A DNA stretch of 46,906 nucleotides from Candidatus Krumholzibacteriia bacterium. Its GTDB lineage: Bacteria; Krumholzibacteriota; Krumholzibacteriia; JAJRXK01. The position numbers and the translations under genes are program-made. Location: NCBI GenBank assembly GCA_029932915.1, contig JAOZPE010000023.1, positions 1 through 46,906 of the forward strand. The letters are read 5' to 3'. The notes under the pieces were generated by a model. The model worked only from the letters and a program-made list of their open reading frames with translations. It had not been told where the DNA came from and ran no database searches. Numbering within the stretch: the stretch's first letter is position 1; every line of letters begins with the position of its first letter. This document shows, one piece after another, positions 26,371-36,010 of the stretch.

Positions 26371-27021
26371 ATGTTCACCGGGATCATCGAGAGTGTGGGA
26401 CGGGTCGTCGCGCTGCGCGAAGGCGGCAGCGACCGCGAGCTCACCATCGAGGAAGCCACGGTGGCCGGCCGTCTGTCCATCGGTGCGAGCGTGGCGCTGG
26501 ACGGCGTCTGCCAGACGGTGACGCGCCTGGACGGCGCGCGCTTCACCGTGCTCGCGATGCACGAGACCCTGCGGGTGACCACCCTGGGCCGGCTTCGGGT
26601 GGGTTCGAGGGTGAACCTGGAACGGCCGGTGGGCGCCGGCGAACCGATGGGCGGCCATTTCGTGCAGGGCCACGTCGACGGGGTGGGAACCGTGCTCTCG
26701 AGGATGCAGGTGGGCGAGGCTGAACGGTGGCGTTTCACCGCTCCGTCCGAGCTCCTCTCGCAGATGGTTCCCAAGGGCAGCATCGCGGTCGACGGAATCA
26801 GCCTCACCGTGGGACCCGAGTTGCGTGACGATTCCTTCGAGGTCTATCTCATTCCCCACACCCTGCAGGTGACCACCCTGGGTGAGAAGGGTGCCGGCGA
26901 CGAGGTGAACCTGGAAACGGACATCCTGGCCAAGTATCTTGCCCGTTACTTCCGTGCCTCGTCCGAAGGTGGAAGTGGGGTCGATTGGGATCTCTTGCGT
27001 CGAAGCGGCTACGCCGACTGA
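26371..27021 (+). CDS. ribE: Riboflavin synthase, alpha subunit
   Basis: 216 residues made of two similar lumazine-binding halves: [15 protein letters not shown] with [14 protein letters not shown] in the first, and [14 protein letters not shown] with [12 protein letters not shown] in the second. The C-terminal [16 protein letters not shown] is conserved. It forms riboflavin by dismutation of two dimethyl-ribityllumazine molecules. GGGAGA precedes the ATG. The 60-base gap from ribD shows no riboswitch-sized structure. Confidence 0.96.
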   Translation: MFTGIIESVGRVVALREGGSDRELTIEEATVAGRLSIGASVALDGVCQTVTRLDGARFTVLAMHETLRVTTLGRLRVGSRVNLERPVGAGEPMGGHFVQGHVDGVGTVLSRMQVGEAERWRFTAPSELLSQMVPKGSIAVDGISLTVGPELRDDSFEVYLIPHTLQVTTLGEKGAGDEVNLETDILAKYLARYFRASSEGGSGVDWDLLRRSGYAD

Positions 27022-27032
27022 GGAGTACGAAG

Positions 27033-28307
27033 ATGATGATGGAAGATGGTCAACGCCGGGAGATCGAAGCCCAGGGTGAGGAGGACCGCCGCCGCATCAC
27101 GCGGATCGAGGAGGCCATCGATCAGATCCGCCGCGGAGGCATGGTCGTCGTGGTCGACGACGAGGATCGGGAGAACGAAGGCGACCTGGTGATGGCGGCC
27201 CAGATGGTCACCGCACAGGACGTGAACTTCATGGCCAAGCACGCCCGCGGCCTCATCTGTCTGGCGGCGACCAAGGAACGGCTGGAGGAACTCGAACTCC
27301 ATCCGATGGTGCACCGCAACACCTCGCGTCTGGGGACGCGCTTCACCGTATCCATCGACGCGGTGCGCAACACCACCACCGGCATCTCCGCCGCCGACCG
27401 TGCCGAGACCATCCAGCAGTTCATCGATCCGAAGACGAAGCCGGAGGACCTGGCCCGTCCCGGTCATGTCTTCCCTCTGCAGTCGCAGCCCGGTGGCGTG
27501 CTGACGCGGGCCGGCCACACCGAGGCGTCGGTCGATCTGGCCCGTCTGGCCGGCTTGCCCCCGGCCGGTGTGCTGTGTGAGATCATGGACGAGGACGGCA
27601 GCATGATGCGCATGCCCGGCCTCATCGACTTCGCCCGTGAGCATGGTCTCCCCCTGATCACCGTCCGCGACCTCATCCACTACCGTCAGCACCAGGAGAA
27701 GCTGGTGCACCGGCAGGTCGAAGTGAAGCTGCCCACCCCCTACGGGGTCTTCCGCCTGTACGCCTACAGCAGCGAGGTCGACGAGGATCATCACCTGGCC
27801 CTGGTGATGGGGAAGGTGGACGACGGTGAGCCGGTCCTGGTGAGGGTGCACAGCGAGTGCCTCACCGGTGACGTCTTCCACAGCCTGCGCTGCGACTGCG
27901 GTGTCCAGCTCGACGCCGCCCTGCGGAAGGTCGGCGAGGAGGGCCGGGGTGTGGTGCTGTACATGAGACAGGAAGGGCGGGGGATCGGCCTGTTGAACAA
28001 GCTGCGGGCCTACGCCCTGCAGGACGAGGGCGCGGACACGGTGGAAGCCAATCTGAAGCTCGGTTTCCCCCCGGATCTGCGGCACTATGGAGTAGGGGCC
28101 CAGATCCTCTGCGATCTGGGAGTGCAGAAGATGCGCTTGCTCACCAACAATCCGAAGAAGATCATCGGTCTCTCCGGCTACGGATTGGAAGTGGTGGAAC
28201 GGGTGCCGCTCGAAGTGGGATCGAATGAAGTGAATCGGCGTTATCTCGCCACCAAGAGGGACAAGTTGGGCCATATGCTCACCGGACTCGACGAGAAAGG
28301 ATCCTGA
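27033..28307 (+). CDS. ribBA: Bifunctional 3,4-dihydroxy-2-butanone-4-phosphate synthase / GTP cyclohydrolase II
   Basis: 424 residues. The start is the first of three consecutive ATG codons, seven bases after AGGAG. The DHBP synthase half (about 20-225) has [20 protein letters not shown] and [17 protein letters not shown]. The GTP cyclohydrolase II half (about 230-424) has the zinc ligands Cys276, Cys287 and Cys289 ([17 protein letters not shown]) and [11 protein letters not shown]. It supplies both precursors of riboflavin. The stop overlaps the ribH ATG (TGATG). Confidence 0.96.
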   Translation: MMMEDGQRREIEAQGEEDRRRITRIEEAIDQIRRGGMVVVVDDEDRENEGDLVMAAQMVTAQDVNFMAKHARGLICLAATKERLEELELHPMVHRNTSRLGTRFTVSIDAVRNTTTGISAADRAETIQQFIDPKTKPEDLARPGHVFPLQSQPGGVLTRAGHTEASVDLARLAGLPPAGVLCEIMDEDGSMMRMPGLIDFAREHGLPLITVRDLIHYRQHQEKLVHRQVEVKLPTPYGVFRLYAYSSEVDEDHHLALVMGKVDDGEPVLVRVHSECLTGDVFHSLRCDCGVQLDAALRKVGEEGRGVVLYMRQEGRGIGLLNKLRAYALQDEGADTVEANLKLGFPPDLRHYGVGAQILCDLGVQKMRLLTNNPKKIIGLSGYGLEVVERVPLEVGSNEVNRRYLATKRDKLGHMLTGLDEKGS

Positions 28308-28789
28308 TGTCCACCATCTACGAAGGACGTTACCAAGCCACCGCGGGCCGAGTGGCCGTGGTGGTGGCGCGTTTCAACTCCACCTTCTCCAACCAGCTCC
28401 TCCAGGGAGCCCTGGACGGTCTCCGCCGTCACGGGGTCGATGAGGATGCGGTGGATGTCGCCTGGGTTCCCGGCGCCATGGAGATCCCTCCGGTCTGCCG
28501 GCGCTTCGCCCTCAGCGGCGAACACGTCGCGGTGATCGCCCTGGGTGCGGTCATCCGCGGCTCGACCGCGCACTTCGAACACGTCGCGCAGACGGTGAGC
28601 CGTGGCTGCGCCAACGTGGCGCTGGAGACCGGGGTGCCGGTGATCAACGGGGTGCTGACGACGGAGAACCTCGAGCAGGCCATCGAGCGCTCGGGGACCA
28701 AGGCGGGGAACAAGGGCTTCGACAGCGCGTTGGCCGCCCTGGAGATGGCCGATCTCTATCGCCAGTTGCCCGGTGGCGGAGCTTCCTGA
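28307..28789 (+). CDS. ribH: 6,7-dimethyl-8-ribityllumazine synthase
   Basis: 160 residues, usual length. RVAVVVARFNSTFSNQLLQG, DVAWVPGAMEIP, IALGAVIRGSTAHFEHVAQT and GVLTTENLEQAIERSGTKAG-NKG are the standard motifs, with His88-type catalytic histidine in the HFEHV segment. It condenses the two RibBA/RibD products. The ATG overlaps the ribBA stop, and the stop is followed after one base by the nusB start. Confidence 0.96.
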   Translation: MSTIYEGRYQATAGRVAVVVARFNSTFSNQLLQGALDGLRRHGVDEDAVDVAWVPGAMEIPPVCRRFALSGEHVAVIALGAVIRGSTAHFEHVAQTVSRGCANVALETGVPVINGVLTTENLEQAIERSGTKAGNKGFDSALAALEMADLYRQLPGGGAS

Positions 28790-28790
28790 G

Positions 28791-29198
28791 GTGGGGCGCA
28801 GACGCAAGGCGCGCGAACTCCTGGTCCAGTCCCTGTACGCGAGTGAAGTCGGCGCCAAGACCCTGGACGAAGCGGTGGCCGAGCAGATCGAGCGCCGCGA
28901 ACCCACGAGCACGACCATCGCCTACGTCGATCGGATCCGCGAGGTCATGGCCGAACACAGCCATGAACTCGACGACAGGATCGATGCGGCCCTGACCGGA
29001 TGGAGCCCGGAAAGGGTCGGAGCGGTCGAACGGGCCATCCTGCGCCTGGCTCTGCTGGAGATCCTCTTCGTCGAGGAGATTCCGCCGAAGGTCGCCATCT
29101 CCGAGGCGGTCGACCTGGCTCGGACCTACAGCAGCGATGATGCCTCCCGTTTCATCAACGGGGTGCTCGACCACATCCTCAACGAGAAGGCGGAGTGA
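28791..29198 (+). CDS. nusB: Transcription antitermination factor NusB
   Basis: 135 residues from the GTG at 28791, giving MGRRRKARELLVQSLYASEV, the family N-terminus, with GGAG nine bases upstream. An earlier in-frame GTG (28773) would add six residues inside ribH but lacks a ribosome site. Later motifs are LDDRIDAALTGWSPERVGAV-ERAILRLALLEILF and PPKVAISEAVDLARTYSSDD, ending FINGVLDHI. NusB binds boxA RNA with S10 to prevent premature termination of rRNA operons. ribH-nusB adjacency is common in bacteria. The stop overlaps the next GTG. Confidence 0.95.
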   Translation: MGRRRKARELLVQSLYASEVGAKTLDEAVAEQIERREPTSTTIAYVDRIREVMAEHSHELDDRIDAALTGWSPERVGAVERAILRLALLEILFVEEIPPKVAISEAVDLARTYSSDDASRFINGVLDHILNEKAE

Positions 29199-30043
29199 TC
29201 GGAGACGGTCACCGGCTGGACGCGATCGATTGGACCGGTAGGATGCGCGAATCCCGCAAGGAACACTGGCGCAGGTTCTGGACCGAGGCCGAGGGCCTCA
29301 GCCTGGATGACGTGTATGGGAACGACGGCCGGATCCTCCGGGAGATCTTCTCCACCATGGAGCCCTCCGGAATGCGCGTGCTCGAGGTGGGCGCGGGGTC
29401 GGGACGCGACAGCCTGGCCCTGTCCGGCGCGGGCTGCAAGGTGGTCACCCTCGACTACGTACCCGAGAGCCTGCGCCTGATCCAGGGCGCGGCCGAGGCC
29501 AGCGGTGCGGCGATCGAGGTGGTCGGGGGAGACGCGCTGCGCATGCCCTTCGCCGACGAGAGCTTCGATCTGGTCTTCCACCAGGGACTCCTCGAACACT
29601 TCCGCGACCCGCTTCCGCTGTTGCGCGAGAACGTCCGCGTGCTGCGGCCGGGAGGATGGCTGCTCGTGGACGTGCCCCAGCGCTACCACTACTACACGGT
29701 GGGCAAGCATCTGTTGATGCTGGCCGACCGCTGGTTCGCCGGCTGGGAGACCGAGTTCACCATCGCTGAACTCGAGGGTCTCCTGCGTCAGGTCGGCCTC
29801 GAGCCGCGGCGCAGCTATGGCGACTGGATGGTGCCCGGACTGTGGTACCGGGCGCTGCGCAAGGTCCTGTTGAAGAGCGTGGGATTGCGGCTTCCCATGT
29901 ATCCTCGGGGGATCTGGCCTTTCGCTCCCCTGGCCCGGGTCTGGCGCGCCTGGTTCTCGCGCCGGCGCCTCTCGCTGTACACTACCATCGTGGTGGGGTG
30001 TCTGGCCCGGAAGCCCCTGGACGAGGCCGACCGCAAGAGCTGA
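29195..30043 (+). CDS. SAM-dependent methyltransferase
   Basis: 282 residues. The class-I methyltransferase core is at about 60-165: VLEVGAGSGRDSLALSGAG (motif I), DYVPESL, GGDALRMPFADESFDLVFHQ, LEHF, and VLRPGGWLLVDVP. The C-terminal region (about 220-275) is basic and hydrophobic, suggesting membrane contact. The GTG at 29195 overlaps the nusB stop; an ATG at 29243 is an alternative start. Given the glycosyltransferase genes that follow, a sugar or lipid-linked substrate is plausible but not shown. Confidence 0.82.
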   Translation: MIGDGHRLDAIDWTGRMRESRKEHWRRFWTEAEGLSLDDVYGNDGRILREIFSTMEPSGMRVLEVGAGSGRDSLALSGAGCKVVTLDYVPESLRLIQGAAEASGAAIEVVGGDALRMPFADESFDLVFHQGLLEHFRDPLPLLRENVRVLRPGGWLLVDVPQRYHYYTVGKHLLMLADRWFAGWETEFTIAELEGLLRQVGLEPRRSYGDWMVPGLWYRALRKVLLKSVGLRLPMYPRGIWPFAPLARVWRAWFSRRRLSLYTTIVVGCLARKPLDEADRKS

Positions 30044-30083
30044 GCCGTGCCCGCCGGGCGGGCCGTCGAAGGGGAGGAAGGTC

Positions 30084-31229
30084 CTGAGAATCCTCGCATT
30101 GAATTGGCGCGATCGGGGCGATCCCCTCGCCGGCGGGGCCGAGGTCCACCTGCACGAGATCCTCCGCCGTGCCGTGGAACAGGGACACGAGGTCACCTGG
30201 CTGGCGGCCGCCTATCCGGGGGCGGCGTCGGAGGAAGTGGGTGAGGACGGCATCCGCTACCTGAGACGCGGCCACTGGCGGGTGGCCAACTTCACCCTGC
30301 CCCGTTTGATGAAGGAGGAGCTGCGCCGCCGCCGCTACGACCTGGTGGTGGAGGACATCAACAAGATCCCCTTCTATTCGCCCCGGCACACCGATCTGCC
30401 GGTGCTGGTGATCGTTCCGCACCTCTTCGGTCCGACGGTGTTCCGGGAGACCCATCCCCTGGCCGCCGCCTATGTCTATCTGAGCGAACTGCCGATCCCC
30501 CGCATCTATCGAGACTGTCTCTTCCTGGCCATCTCCGACAGCACGGCCCGCGATCTGCAGGAACGGGGCATCGCTCCGGAGAACATCGCGGTCGTCGAGT
30601 GCGGCATGGATCACCGGCCCTATCTGCGCGACGATCCGCCGCCGCGGGCGCAGGTTCCCACGATCATCCACCTGGGCCGTTTGCGGCGCTACAAGAGTGT
30701 CGATGTGGTGATCCGGGCCCTGGCCCACATCCGGCGCACCCTGCCGGCGACCGTTCTGGAGGTGGTGGGCGATGGGCCCGATGAGAAGCGGTTGAGGAAG
30801 CTGGCCCGCCGCCTGGGCCTGGAGGACGCCGTGCATTTCCACGGCTACCTTCCCCGTCCGCAGATCGTCGACCTGCTGTATTCCAGCCATCTCTTCCTGA
30901 ATCCCTCGCCCAAGGAGGGCTGGGGGCTGACGGTGATCGAGGCGAACATGTGCGGGGTTCCGGTGGTGGCGAGCCGCCGCCCCGGTCTGGTCGATTCGGT
31001 GCGCGAGGGGGAGACCGGACTGTTGGCCGAGTACGGGGATCCTGCCGACTTCGCCGACAAGGCCCTGCAACTGCTCACCGATCCTCCCCTGTGGCGCATG
31101 ATGAGCGAGAACGCGGTGCGTTGGGCCCGCTCCTTTCGCTGGGAGGACTGCGCCGAGCGCAGCATCGCCCTGATGGAGGTGGCGGCGCAGAGGGGAGAGG
31201 GCGCCTCCCACCGGGAGGGACACTCTTGA
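30084..31229 (+). CDS. Glycosyltransferase family 4 (GT-B fold), probable CTG start
   Basis: 381 residues if translation starts at CTG 30084. That start gives MRILALNWRDRGDPLAGGAE, the family's conserved N-terminus, and lies six bases after GGGGAGGA; no ATG, GTG or TTG fits, and TTG at 30099 would cut into the first beta strand. The C-terminal half has IHLGRLRRYKSVDVVIRAL, GDGPDEKRLRKLARRLGL and the nucleotide-sugar-binding PSPKEGWGLTVIEANMCGVP. It transfers a sugar from a nucleotide donor to a lipid- or glycan acceptor. It sits between a methyltransferase and a flippase-like gene. Confidence 0.87.
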   Translation: MRILALNWRDRGDPLAGGAEVHLHEILRRAVEQGHEVTWLAAAYPGAASEEVGEDGIRYLRRGHWRVANFTLPRLMKEELRRRRYDLVVEDINKIPFYSPRHTDLPVLVIVPHLFGPTVFRETHPLAAAYVYLSELPIPRIYRDCLFLAISDSTARDLQERGIAPENIAVVECGMDHRPYLRDDPPPRAQVPTIIHLGRLRRYKSVDVVIRALAHIRRTLPATVLEVVGDGPDEKRLRKLARRLGLEDAVHFHGYLPRPQIVDLLYSSHLFLNPSPKEGWGLTVIEANMCGVPVVASRRPGLVDSVREGETGLLAEYGDPADFADKALQLLTDPPLWRMMSENAVRWARSFRWEDCAERSIALMEVAAQRGEGASHREGHS

Positions 31230-32248
31230 GCGGCTCGGTCGAAGGCGATCGTCCCCGCCGCGGACGCGCGCGGAGCTGGCTCAGTGCCACCCTGCGCATC
31301 CTCGTGAGCGTGGTCCTGCTGGTCTGGTTGATGCGCAACCTGCAGGGAGGGCTCTCCCGCCTGGAGGAGATCGATCCCCGGGCCCTGGCCCCGGCCGCGC
31401 TGGTCTTCATCTTCAGCACCATCGGGGGAGCTCTGCAGTGGGCCCTGCTGATCCGCCATTGCGGGGTCGAGCTGAGCCTGGGAAGACTGGCCCGTCTCTA
31501 CTGGATCGGTCTGTTCTTCAACAATTTCCTGCCCAGCAACGTGGGCGGCGACGTGGTGAAGGTGGCTGACGTCTCCTGGTCTACCGGAGGCGTGGCTCCG
31601 GCGGTGGCGGCGACCGTGTTGGACCGGGTGCTGGGGCTCATCGCCCTGGCCGGCCTGGGGCTGGTGGCGGCGCTGGTCCTCGGGGGACCCCGTCCGGCCG
31701 GTCTGCCGGTGGGATGGCTCATCGTGGGGATGGCCGCCCTGTCGGCGGTGGTGGCACTGCTGTTGTCGGCGCGGCTGGGCCGTCTGCTGGTGCGGATGCT
31801 CTCGGTCCTGCGGATCGCCCGGCTCGGCGAGAGGGTGCAGAGCCTGTGGAACCGCTTCGAGGACTTCCGGCGCCCGCGGTGGTTCCTGCCCTCGGTCTTC
31901 CTGCTGGCCGTGGCCGTCCAGACGCTGCGGGTGCTGACCCATGTGATGGTGGCCCAGGCCCTGGCGATCCCCCTGGATCGCACCACGGTCCTGGGGCTGT
32001 ACGTGCTCATCCCGGTCCTGGGGGCGGCCATCGTGCTTCCGGTGACCTTCAACGGCCTCGGATTGCGCGAGTTCATCGCCACCCGCTTGCTGCCCGGCAT
32101 CGGGATCGCCGCTCCGGAGGCCTTCGCGCTGCAGATCACCACCTATCTGGTGCAGCTCGCGGTGAGCACGGTCGGCGGCCTCTTCTTCGTCCTGCGATTG
32201 TGGAGGGGCCACCGCGAAGGTGGAACCGCCGAGCCGCCGCAGGAGTAG
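31226..32248 (+). CDS. Flippase-like integral membrane protein (AglD/LPG-synthase TM family)
   Basis: 340 residues with about eight membrane segments. It belongs to the UPF0104/lysylphosphatidylglycerol-synthase transmembrane family: conserved elements are LYWIGLFFNNFLPSNVGGDV, VLDRVLGLIAL and VTFNGLGLREFI. Members are often annotated as flippases or glycosyltransferase 2 partners in lipid or glycan pathways; the activity is unsettled. The TTG at 31226 overlaps the GT4 stop and follows GGGAGGGA. It is followed by a 115-base gap with a loose TAGAGT (32291-32296) but no convincing promoter. Confidence 0.8.
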   Translation: MSGSVEGDRPRRGRARSWLSATLRILVSVVLLVWLMRNLQGGLSRLEEIDPRALAPAALVFIFSTIGGALQWALLIRHCGVELSLGRLARLYWIGLFFNNFLPSNVGGDVVKVADVSWSTGGVAPAVAATVLDRVLGLIALAGLGLVAALVLGGPRPAGLPVGWLIVGMAALSAVVALLLSARLGRLLVRMLSVLRIARLGERVQSLWNRFEDFRRPRWFLPSVFLLAVAVQTLRVLTHVMVAQALAIPLDRTTVLGLYVLIPVLGAAIVLPVTFNGLGLREFIATRLLPGIGIAAPEAFALQITTYLVQLAVSTVGGLFFVLRLWRGHREGGTAEPPQE

Positions 32249-32363
32249 CAAGGATGATTCTCGCCGCTACGTCCACGGGCCTTCGTGTGGTAGAGTCGGG
32301 CGCGTCCGTTCCCCCGGTTTCGCCCTTTTTTCTTCCCTCCCTTCCATCTCGAGGAAGACGATC

Positions 32364-35000
32364 TTGACCCTACGAGTGCTGAAGAAGCCCAATGTCCTGG
32401 TGGCCGCCGCGCTCTTCCTGTTGACCTTCGTGGTCTACGCCGCCACCGCTTCGAGGACCATCTCCTTCTGGGACTGCGGCGAGTTCACCGCGACCGCCTA
32501 CGGTCTGGGCATTCCCCACCAGCCGGGCACCCCGCTGTACGTCCTGGTGGGCCATGTCTTCACCCTGCTGCCCCTGGGGCTGCCCATCGCCTACAAGCTC
32601 AACCTGATGAGCGCATTCTTCGGCGCCCTGGCCGTCGCCTTCACCTACCTCACCGCCGTCCGCCTGCAGGAGGGCTGGCAGGAGGAGAGGGTGGATCCGA
32701 GCCCGCGCTGGCTGATCCAGGCCGCCGCGGCGGCGGGAGCCGGTTTCCTCGCCCTGAGCACGACCTTCTGGAACAACTCGATCGAAGCGGAGGTCTACGC
32801 ACTGGCCTCCTTCGTCCTGGCGATGACCGGCTACATGATGGTGCGCTGGTACGAACAGCGCAGGACCCATGCCGCTGCCGCCTTCTACCTGCTCGTGGTC
32901 TACATGATGGGTCTGTCGGTGGGCTTCCACCTCGGATCGGTCCTGGTCTACCCGGGGTTGTTCGTGGTGGCCCTGTTGTGCCGGGACAAGGAGCTCGAGG
33001 ACATCGACCTGCTGATCGTGTCGATGACCATGGGTGTGTTCGTGCTGTCGACCATGCTCAAGAGCAACGCCCTGATGACCCTGTTGTACGCCGTCTGTGG
33101 TGGTCTGGCGGTGTGGCGTCTGGTCATCCCCAACGGTTCGGGCTTCGCCGCGGCGGGCATCGCCCTGTTCTTCCTGGGGTTGTCGGTGCACATCTTCATG
33201 CTCATCCGCACCACCCAGGAACCCTTCATCAACCAGAGCGTCCCGGACACCTTCGCCCGTCTGATGATGGTGATCCGGCGCGAACAGTATCCGCCACGGG
33301 TGCCCTGGCATCGCGAGGCGCCCCTGCTGTGGCAGTTCGGCCACTTCCTGGGGACGAGCGTGTGGGGTCCTGAGACCAGTCTGGCGGGCAAGCGGGTCAT
33401 CGGTTTCTTCCAGCAGTTCACCTTCCTGCCCCGGCCCGGCTTCCTCGACGCCTTCGTGCCGGTGGCGCTGGGTTTCTACGGACTGCTGAGCCAGTTCCGC
33501 GGCAATCGCAAACTCGCGTGGGGATTCCTCACCGTCTTCCTCATCAACTCGCTGGGCCTGCTCATCATCCTCAACTTCACCGACCACGAGGTGCGCGACC
33601 GCGACTACTTCTACTTCGGCGCGTTCCAGTTCTGGGCCCTGTTCATGGCGCTTGGAGCGGGCGGCATCCTGCGGATGGCCTGGCTGGAGTGGAGGCGACG
33701 AAGCTGGGGGCCGTGGCTCACGCGGGCCGGTGCAGTACTCCTGCTGGTGATGGCCTTCCTGCCGATCCTGGTGCCGCACCACCCCAAGTACTTCGAGCAC
33801 GATCGCAGCCACAATTCGATCGCGCGCAACTACGGCTGGAACATGCTGGTGTCCCTGCCCAGGAACGCCATCCTCTTCACCAACGGCGACAACGACACCT
33901 TCCCCCTGTGGTACCTGCAGGGGGTCGAACACTTCCGCCCCGACGTGCGCGTGGTCAACCTCAGTCTGATCAACGTGCCGTGGTACATCAAGCAACTGCG
34001 CGACGTCGAACCGAAGTGTCCGATCACCTGGAACGACGCCCAGATCGACGGCATCGAACCCATCGAGCACAAGGGAGTGCGGACCACGCTGACGCCGAAG
34101 ATCATGCCCGACAAGAGCATCCTGTGGGTGCGGGACATGGCGGTGTGGCACATCATCGAACAGAACCGCTGGCGGCGGCCCATCTACTTCGCGGTGACCA
34201 TTCCCCCCGATTACATCTCCGACTACAACCCCTACTTCAGCATGGAGGGTCTGGTCTATCGTCTGACGCGGACCAAGAGCGAGAACGGAAGGGTCAAGGT
34301 CGACAGCAACGCCATCATGCACAATCTCACCGAGGTGTATGACATGGCGGGGATCTGGATCCCCCGGGCCGAGGCGCCGGAAATCGAACCCCGTCTGGGC
34401 AACGACGTGCCCTTCGTGCGGGACGAGTCGTTCTACAAGGACGCGAACACCATCCACTTGACTCTGAACTACCCGGCCGCGCTGTGCCGGGTCGGGTACA
34501 CCGAGCTCATGGAAGGCCAGGAGAGCCACGGCCTGGCCGCTCTGGAGCAGGCCTTCGAGCTGGCTCCGGACTTCCCCTTCCTGATCGATCTGTTGCCCTC
34601 GGCCTACGTGCAGACGCACCGGCTGGAGAAGGCGTTGAGGGTGGGCGAGTACTACCTCTCGGTGCTCAGGGATCCGCGTCAGATGGCGGTGAACCTGGGG
34701 AGGGATCTGGCCTCGATGGGCTATGACGAGGAGGCCCTGCGCTGGGCCAACGAGCTGGTGAAGAAGGACCCGATGGAGGCGTCCTACGTGCGGATGCGCG
34801 CGAGGGTGATGTGGCAGATGGGCCACCGGGAGGAGGCCACCCGCTATCTGGAGGACTTCGTCGGCCGCAGTGGCGATCAGGAATCGCGTCTGGACGTGGA
34901 GGCGATGCAGCAGATCCTTCGGGAGGGAAGCGGCAGCACGTCTTCACCGGCCGACTCGGTTCCCGATGCCGCGGCCGACACCACCGGAGGAGGGCGATGA
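32364..35000 (+). CDS. DUF2723 membrane protein, candidate GT-C glycosyltransferase
   Basis: 878 residues from a TTG six bases after GAGGAAG. An N-terminal block of about ten membrane helices carries, in the first periplasmic loop, FWDCGEFTATAYGLGIPHQPG (Asp37 and Glu40), the family signature and the place where GT-C enzymes hold their catalytic acid. Residues about 480-720 form a soluble domain (NGDNDTFPLWYLQGVEHFRP), and the C-terminal 150 residues are TPR-like. The human DUF2723 relative TMEM260 has been reported to be a protein O-mannosyltransferase using dolichol-phosphate mannose. A polyprenol-phosphate-mannose donor here is inference. Confidence 0.75.
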   Translation: MTLRVLKKPNVLVAAALFLLTFVVYAATASRTISFWDCGEFTATAYGLGIPHQPGTPLYVLVGHVFTLLPLGLPIAYKLNLMSAFFGALAVAFTYLTAVRLQEGWQEERVDPSPRWLIQAAAAAGAGFLALSTTFWNNSIEAEVYALASFVLAMTGYMMVRWYEQRRTHAAAAFYLLVVYMMGLSVGFHLGSVLVYPGLFVVALLCRDKELEDIDLLIVSMTMGVFVLSTMLKSNALMTLLYAVCGGLAVWRLVIPNGSGFAAAGIALFFLGLSVHIFMLIRTTQEPFINQSVPDTFARLMMVIRREQYPPRVPWHREAPLLWQFGHFLGTSVWGPETSLAGKRVIGFFQQFTFLPRPGFLDAFVPVALGFYGLLSQFRGNRKLAWGFLTVFLINSLGLLIILNFTDHEVRDRDYFYFGAFQFWALFMALGAGGILRMAWLEWRRRSWGPWLTRAGAVLLLVMAFLPILVPHHPKYFEHDRSHNSIARNYGWNMLVSLPRNAILFTNGDNDTFPLWYLQGVEHFRPDVRVVNLSLINVPWYIKQLRDVEPKCPITWNDAQIDGIEPIEHKGVRTTLTPKIMPDKSILWVRDMAVWHIIEQNRWRRPIYFAVTIPPDYISDYNPYFSMEGLVYRLTRTKSENGRVKVDSNAIMHNLTEVYDMAGIWIPRAEAPEIEPRLGNDVPFVRDESFYKDANTIHLTLNYPAALCRVGYTELMEGQESHGLAALEQAFELAPDFPFLIDLLPSAYVQTHRLEKALRVGEYYLSVLRDPRQMAVNLGRDLASMGYDEEALRWANELVKKDPMEASYVRMRARVMWQMGHREEATRYLEDFVGRSGDQESRLDVEAMQQILREGSGSTSSPADSVPDAAADTTGGGR

Positions 35001-36010
35001 ATCCCCTCGAGTTGCCGTTCTGGGCGGAACGGCCGCTTCGGGTCCTCGTCACCGGCTGCGCCGGATTCATCGGCAGCACCCTGTGCGACCGTCTCCTGGA
35101 GGCCGGACACGAGGTGGTCGGCATCGACTGCTTCAGCGACTACTACGATCCCGCACTGAAGCGGGAGAACCTGCGCGGCGCCCTGGCCCATCCCTCGTTC
35201 CGCCTGGTCGAGGGCGACCTCAATGAACTCGAACTCACCGAACGGGTCGCCGACCGACAGGTGGTGTTCCATCTGGCCGCCCAAGCGGGAGTGCGGGCAT
35301 CGTGGGGACAGGAGTTCGGGGTCTACCTGCAGGCCAACATCGCCGCCACCCAGCTTCTGCTCGAAGCCCTCAAGGATCTGCCCCGCGGCGGGGAGGGATT
35401 CCGCCGGCTGGTCTACTCCTCGTCCTCGTCGGTGTACGGCGACCAGCCGCACTACCCCGTCACCGAGGATGTCGACAAGCATCCCTTCAGCCCGTACGGG
35501 GTGACCAAGCTGGCGGCCGAGCACCTGTGCGAGCTGTATGCGGCCAACTGGGGTCTTCCCGCCTCCTCGCTGCGTTACTTCACCGTCTACGGCCCGCGGC
35601 AACGGCCGGACATGGCCTTCCGCAAGTTCATGGAGGCGGCGGCACGGGGCGAAGTCTGGCGGATCTACGGGGACGGCCGGCAGAGCCGCGATTTCACCTA
35701 CGTGGACGACGCGGTCGACGCCAATCTGCTTGCCGCCGCCGATGCCTCGTCCTACGGTGCCTACAACATCGGTGGTGGCGAGCGGATCGACCTGCTCTCG
35801 GCGCTGCGGATCCTCCGGGAGAAGGTCATCGAGCACGGCATCGCCCCATCGGTGACGATGGTTCACGAGGATCCGGTCAAGGGCGATGTGCGCCATACCG
35901 GTGCGGACCCCTCGCGGGCCCGCGAACGACTTGGTTTCTCGGCTTCGATCCCCCTGCGTGAAGGCCTCGATCGCATGGCGCGATGGATGGCGGCAAGGAT
36001 TTCGTCATGA
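34997..36010 (+). CDS. NAD-dependent epimerase/dehydratase, UDP-glucuronate 4-epimerase-like
   Basis: 337 residues of the extended SDR fold. The cofactor motif TGCAGFIGS is at about residues 19-27. VFHLAAQAGVRASW, YSSSSSVYG, the catalytic YGVTK pair and RYFTVYGPRQRPDMA follow, and RDFTYVDDAV is the substrate-side motif. The GVRASW and YGPRQRPDMAF signatures resemble UDP-glucuronate 4-epimerases (GalE/CapI type), so UDP-galacturonate is a likely product. It overlaps the DUF2723 stop (ATGA) and is itself overlapped by the next GT2. Confidence 0.85.
   Translation: MNPLELPFWAERPLRVLVTGCAGFIGSTLCDRLLEAGHEVVGIDCFSDYYDPALKRENLRGALAHPSFRLVEGDLNELELTERVADRQVVFHLAAQAGVRASWGQEFGVYLQANIAATQLLLEALKDLPRGGEGFRRLVYSSSSSVYGDQPHYPVTEDVDKHPFSPYGVTKLAAEHLCELYAANWGLPASSLRYFTVYGPRQRPDMAFRKFMEAAARGEVWRIYGDGRQSRDFTYVDDAVDANLLAAADASSYGAYNIGGGERIDLLSALRILREKVIEHGIAPSVTMVHEDPVKGDVRHTGADPSRARERLGFSASIPLREGLDRMARWMAARISS

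Noticed and set aside
32249-32363. Promoter before the DUF2723 gene based on TAGAGT at 32291-32296
   Set aside because: No -35 at an acceptable distance; the T-rich stretch at 32325-32345 lacks a hairpin, so it is not a terminator either.
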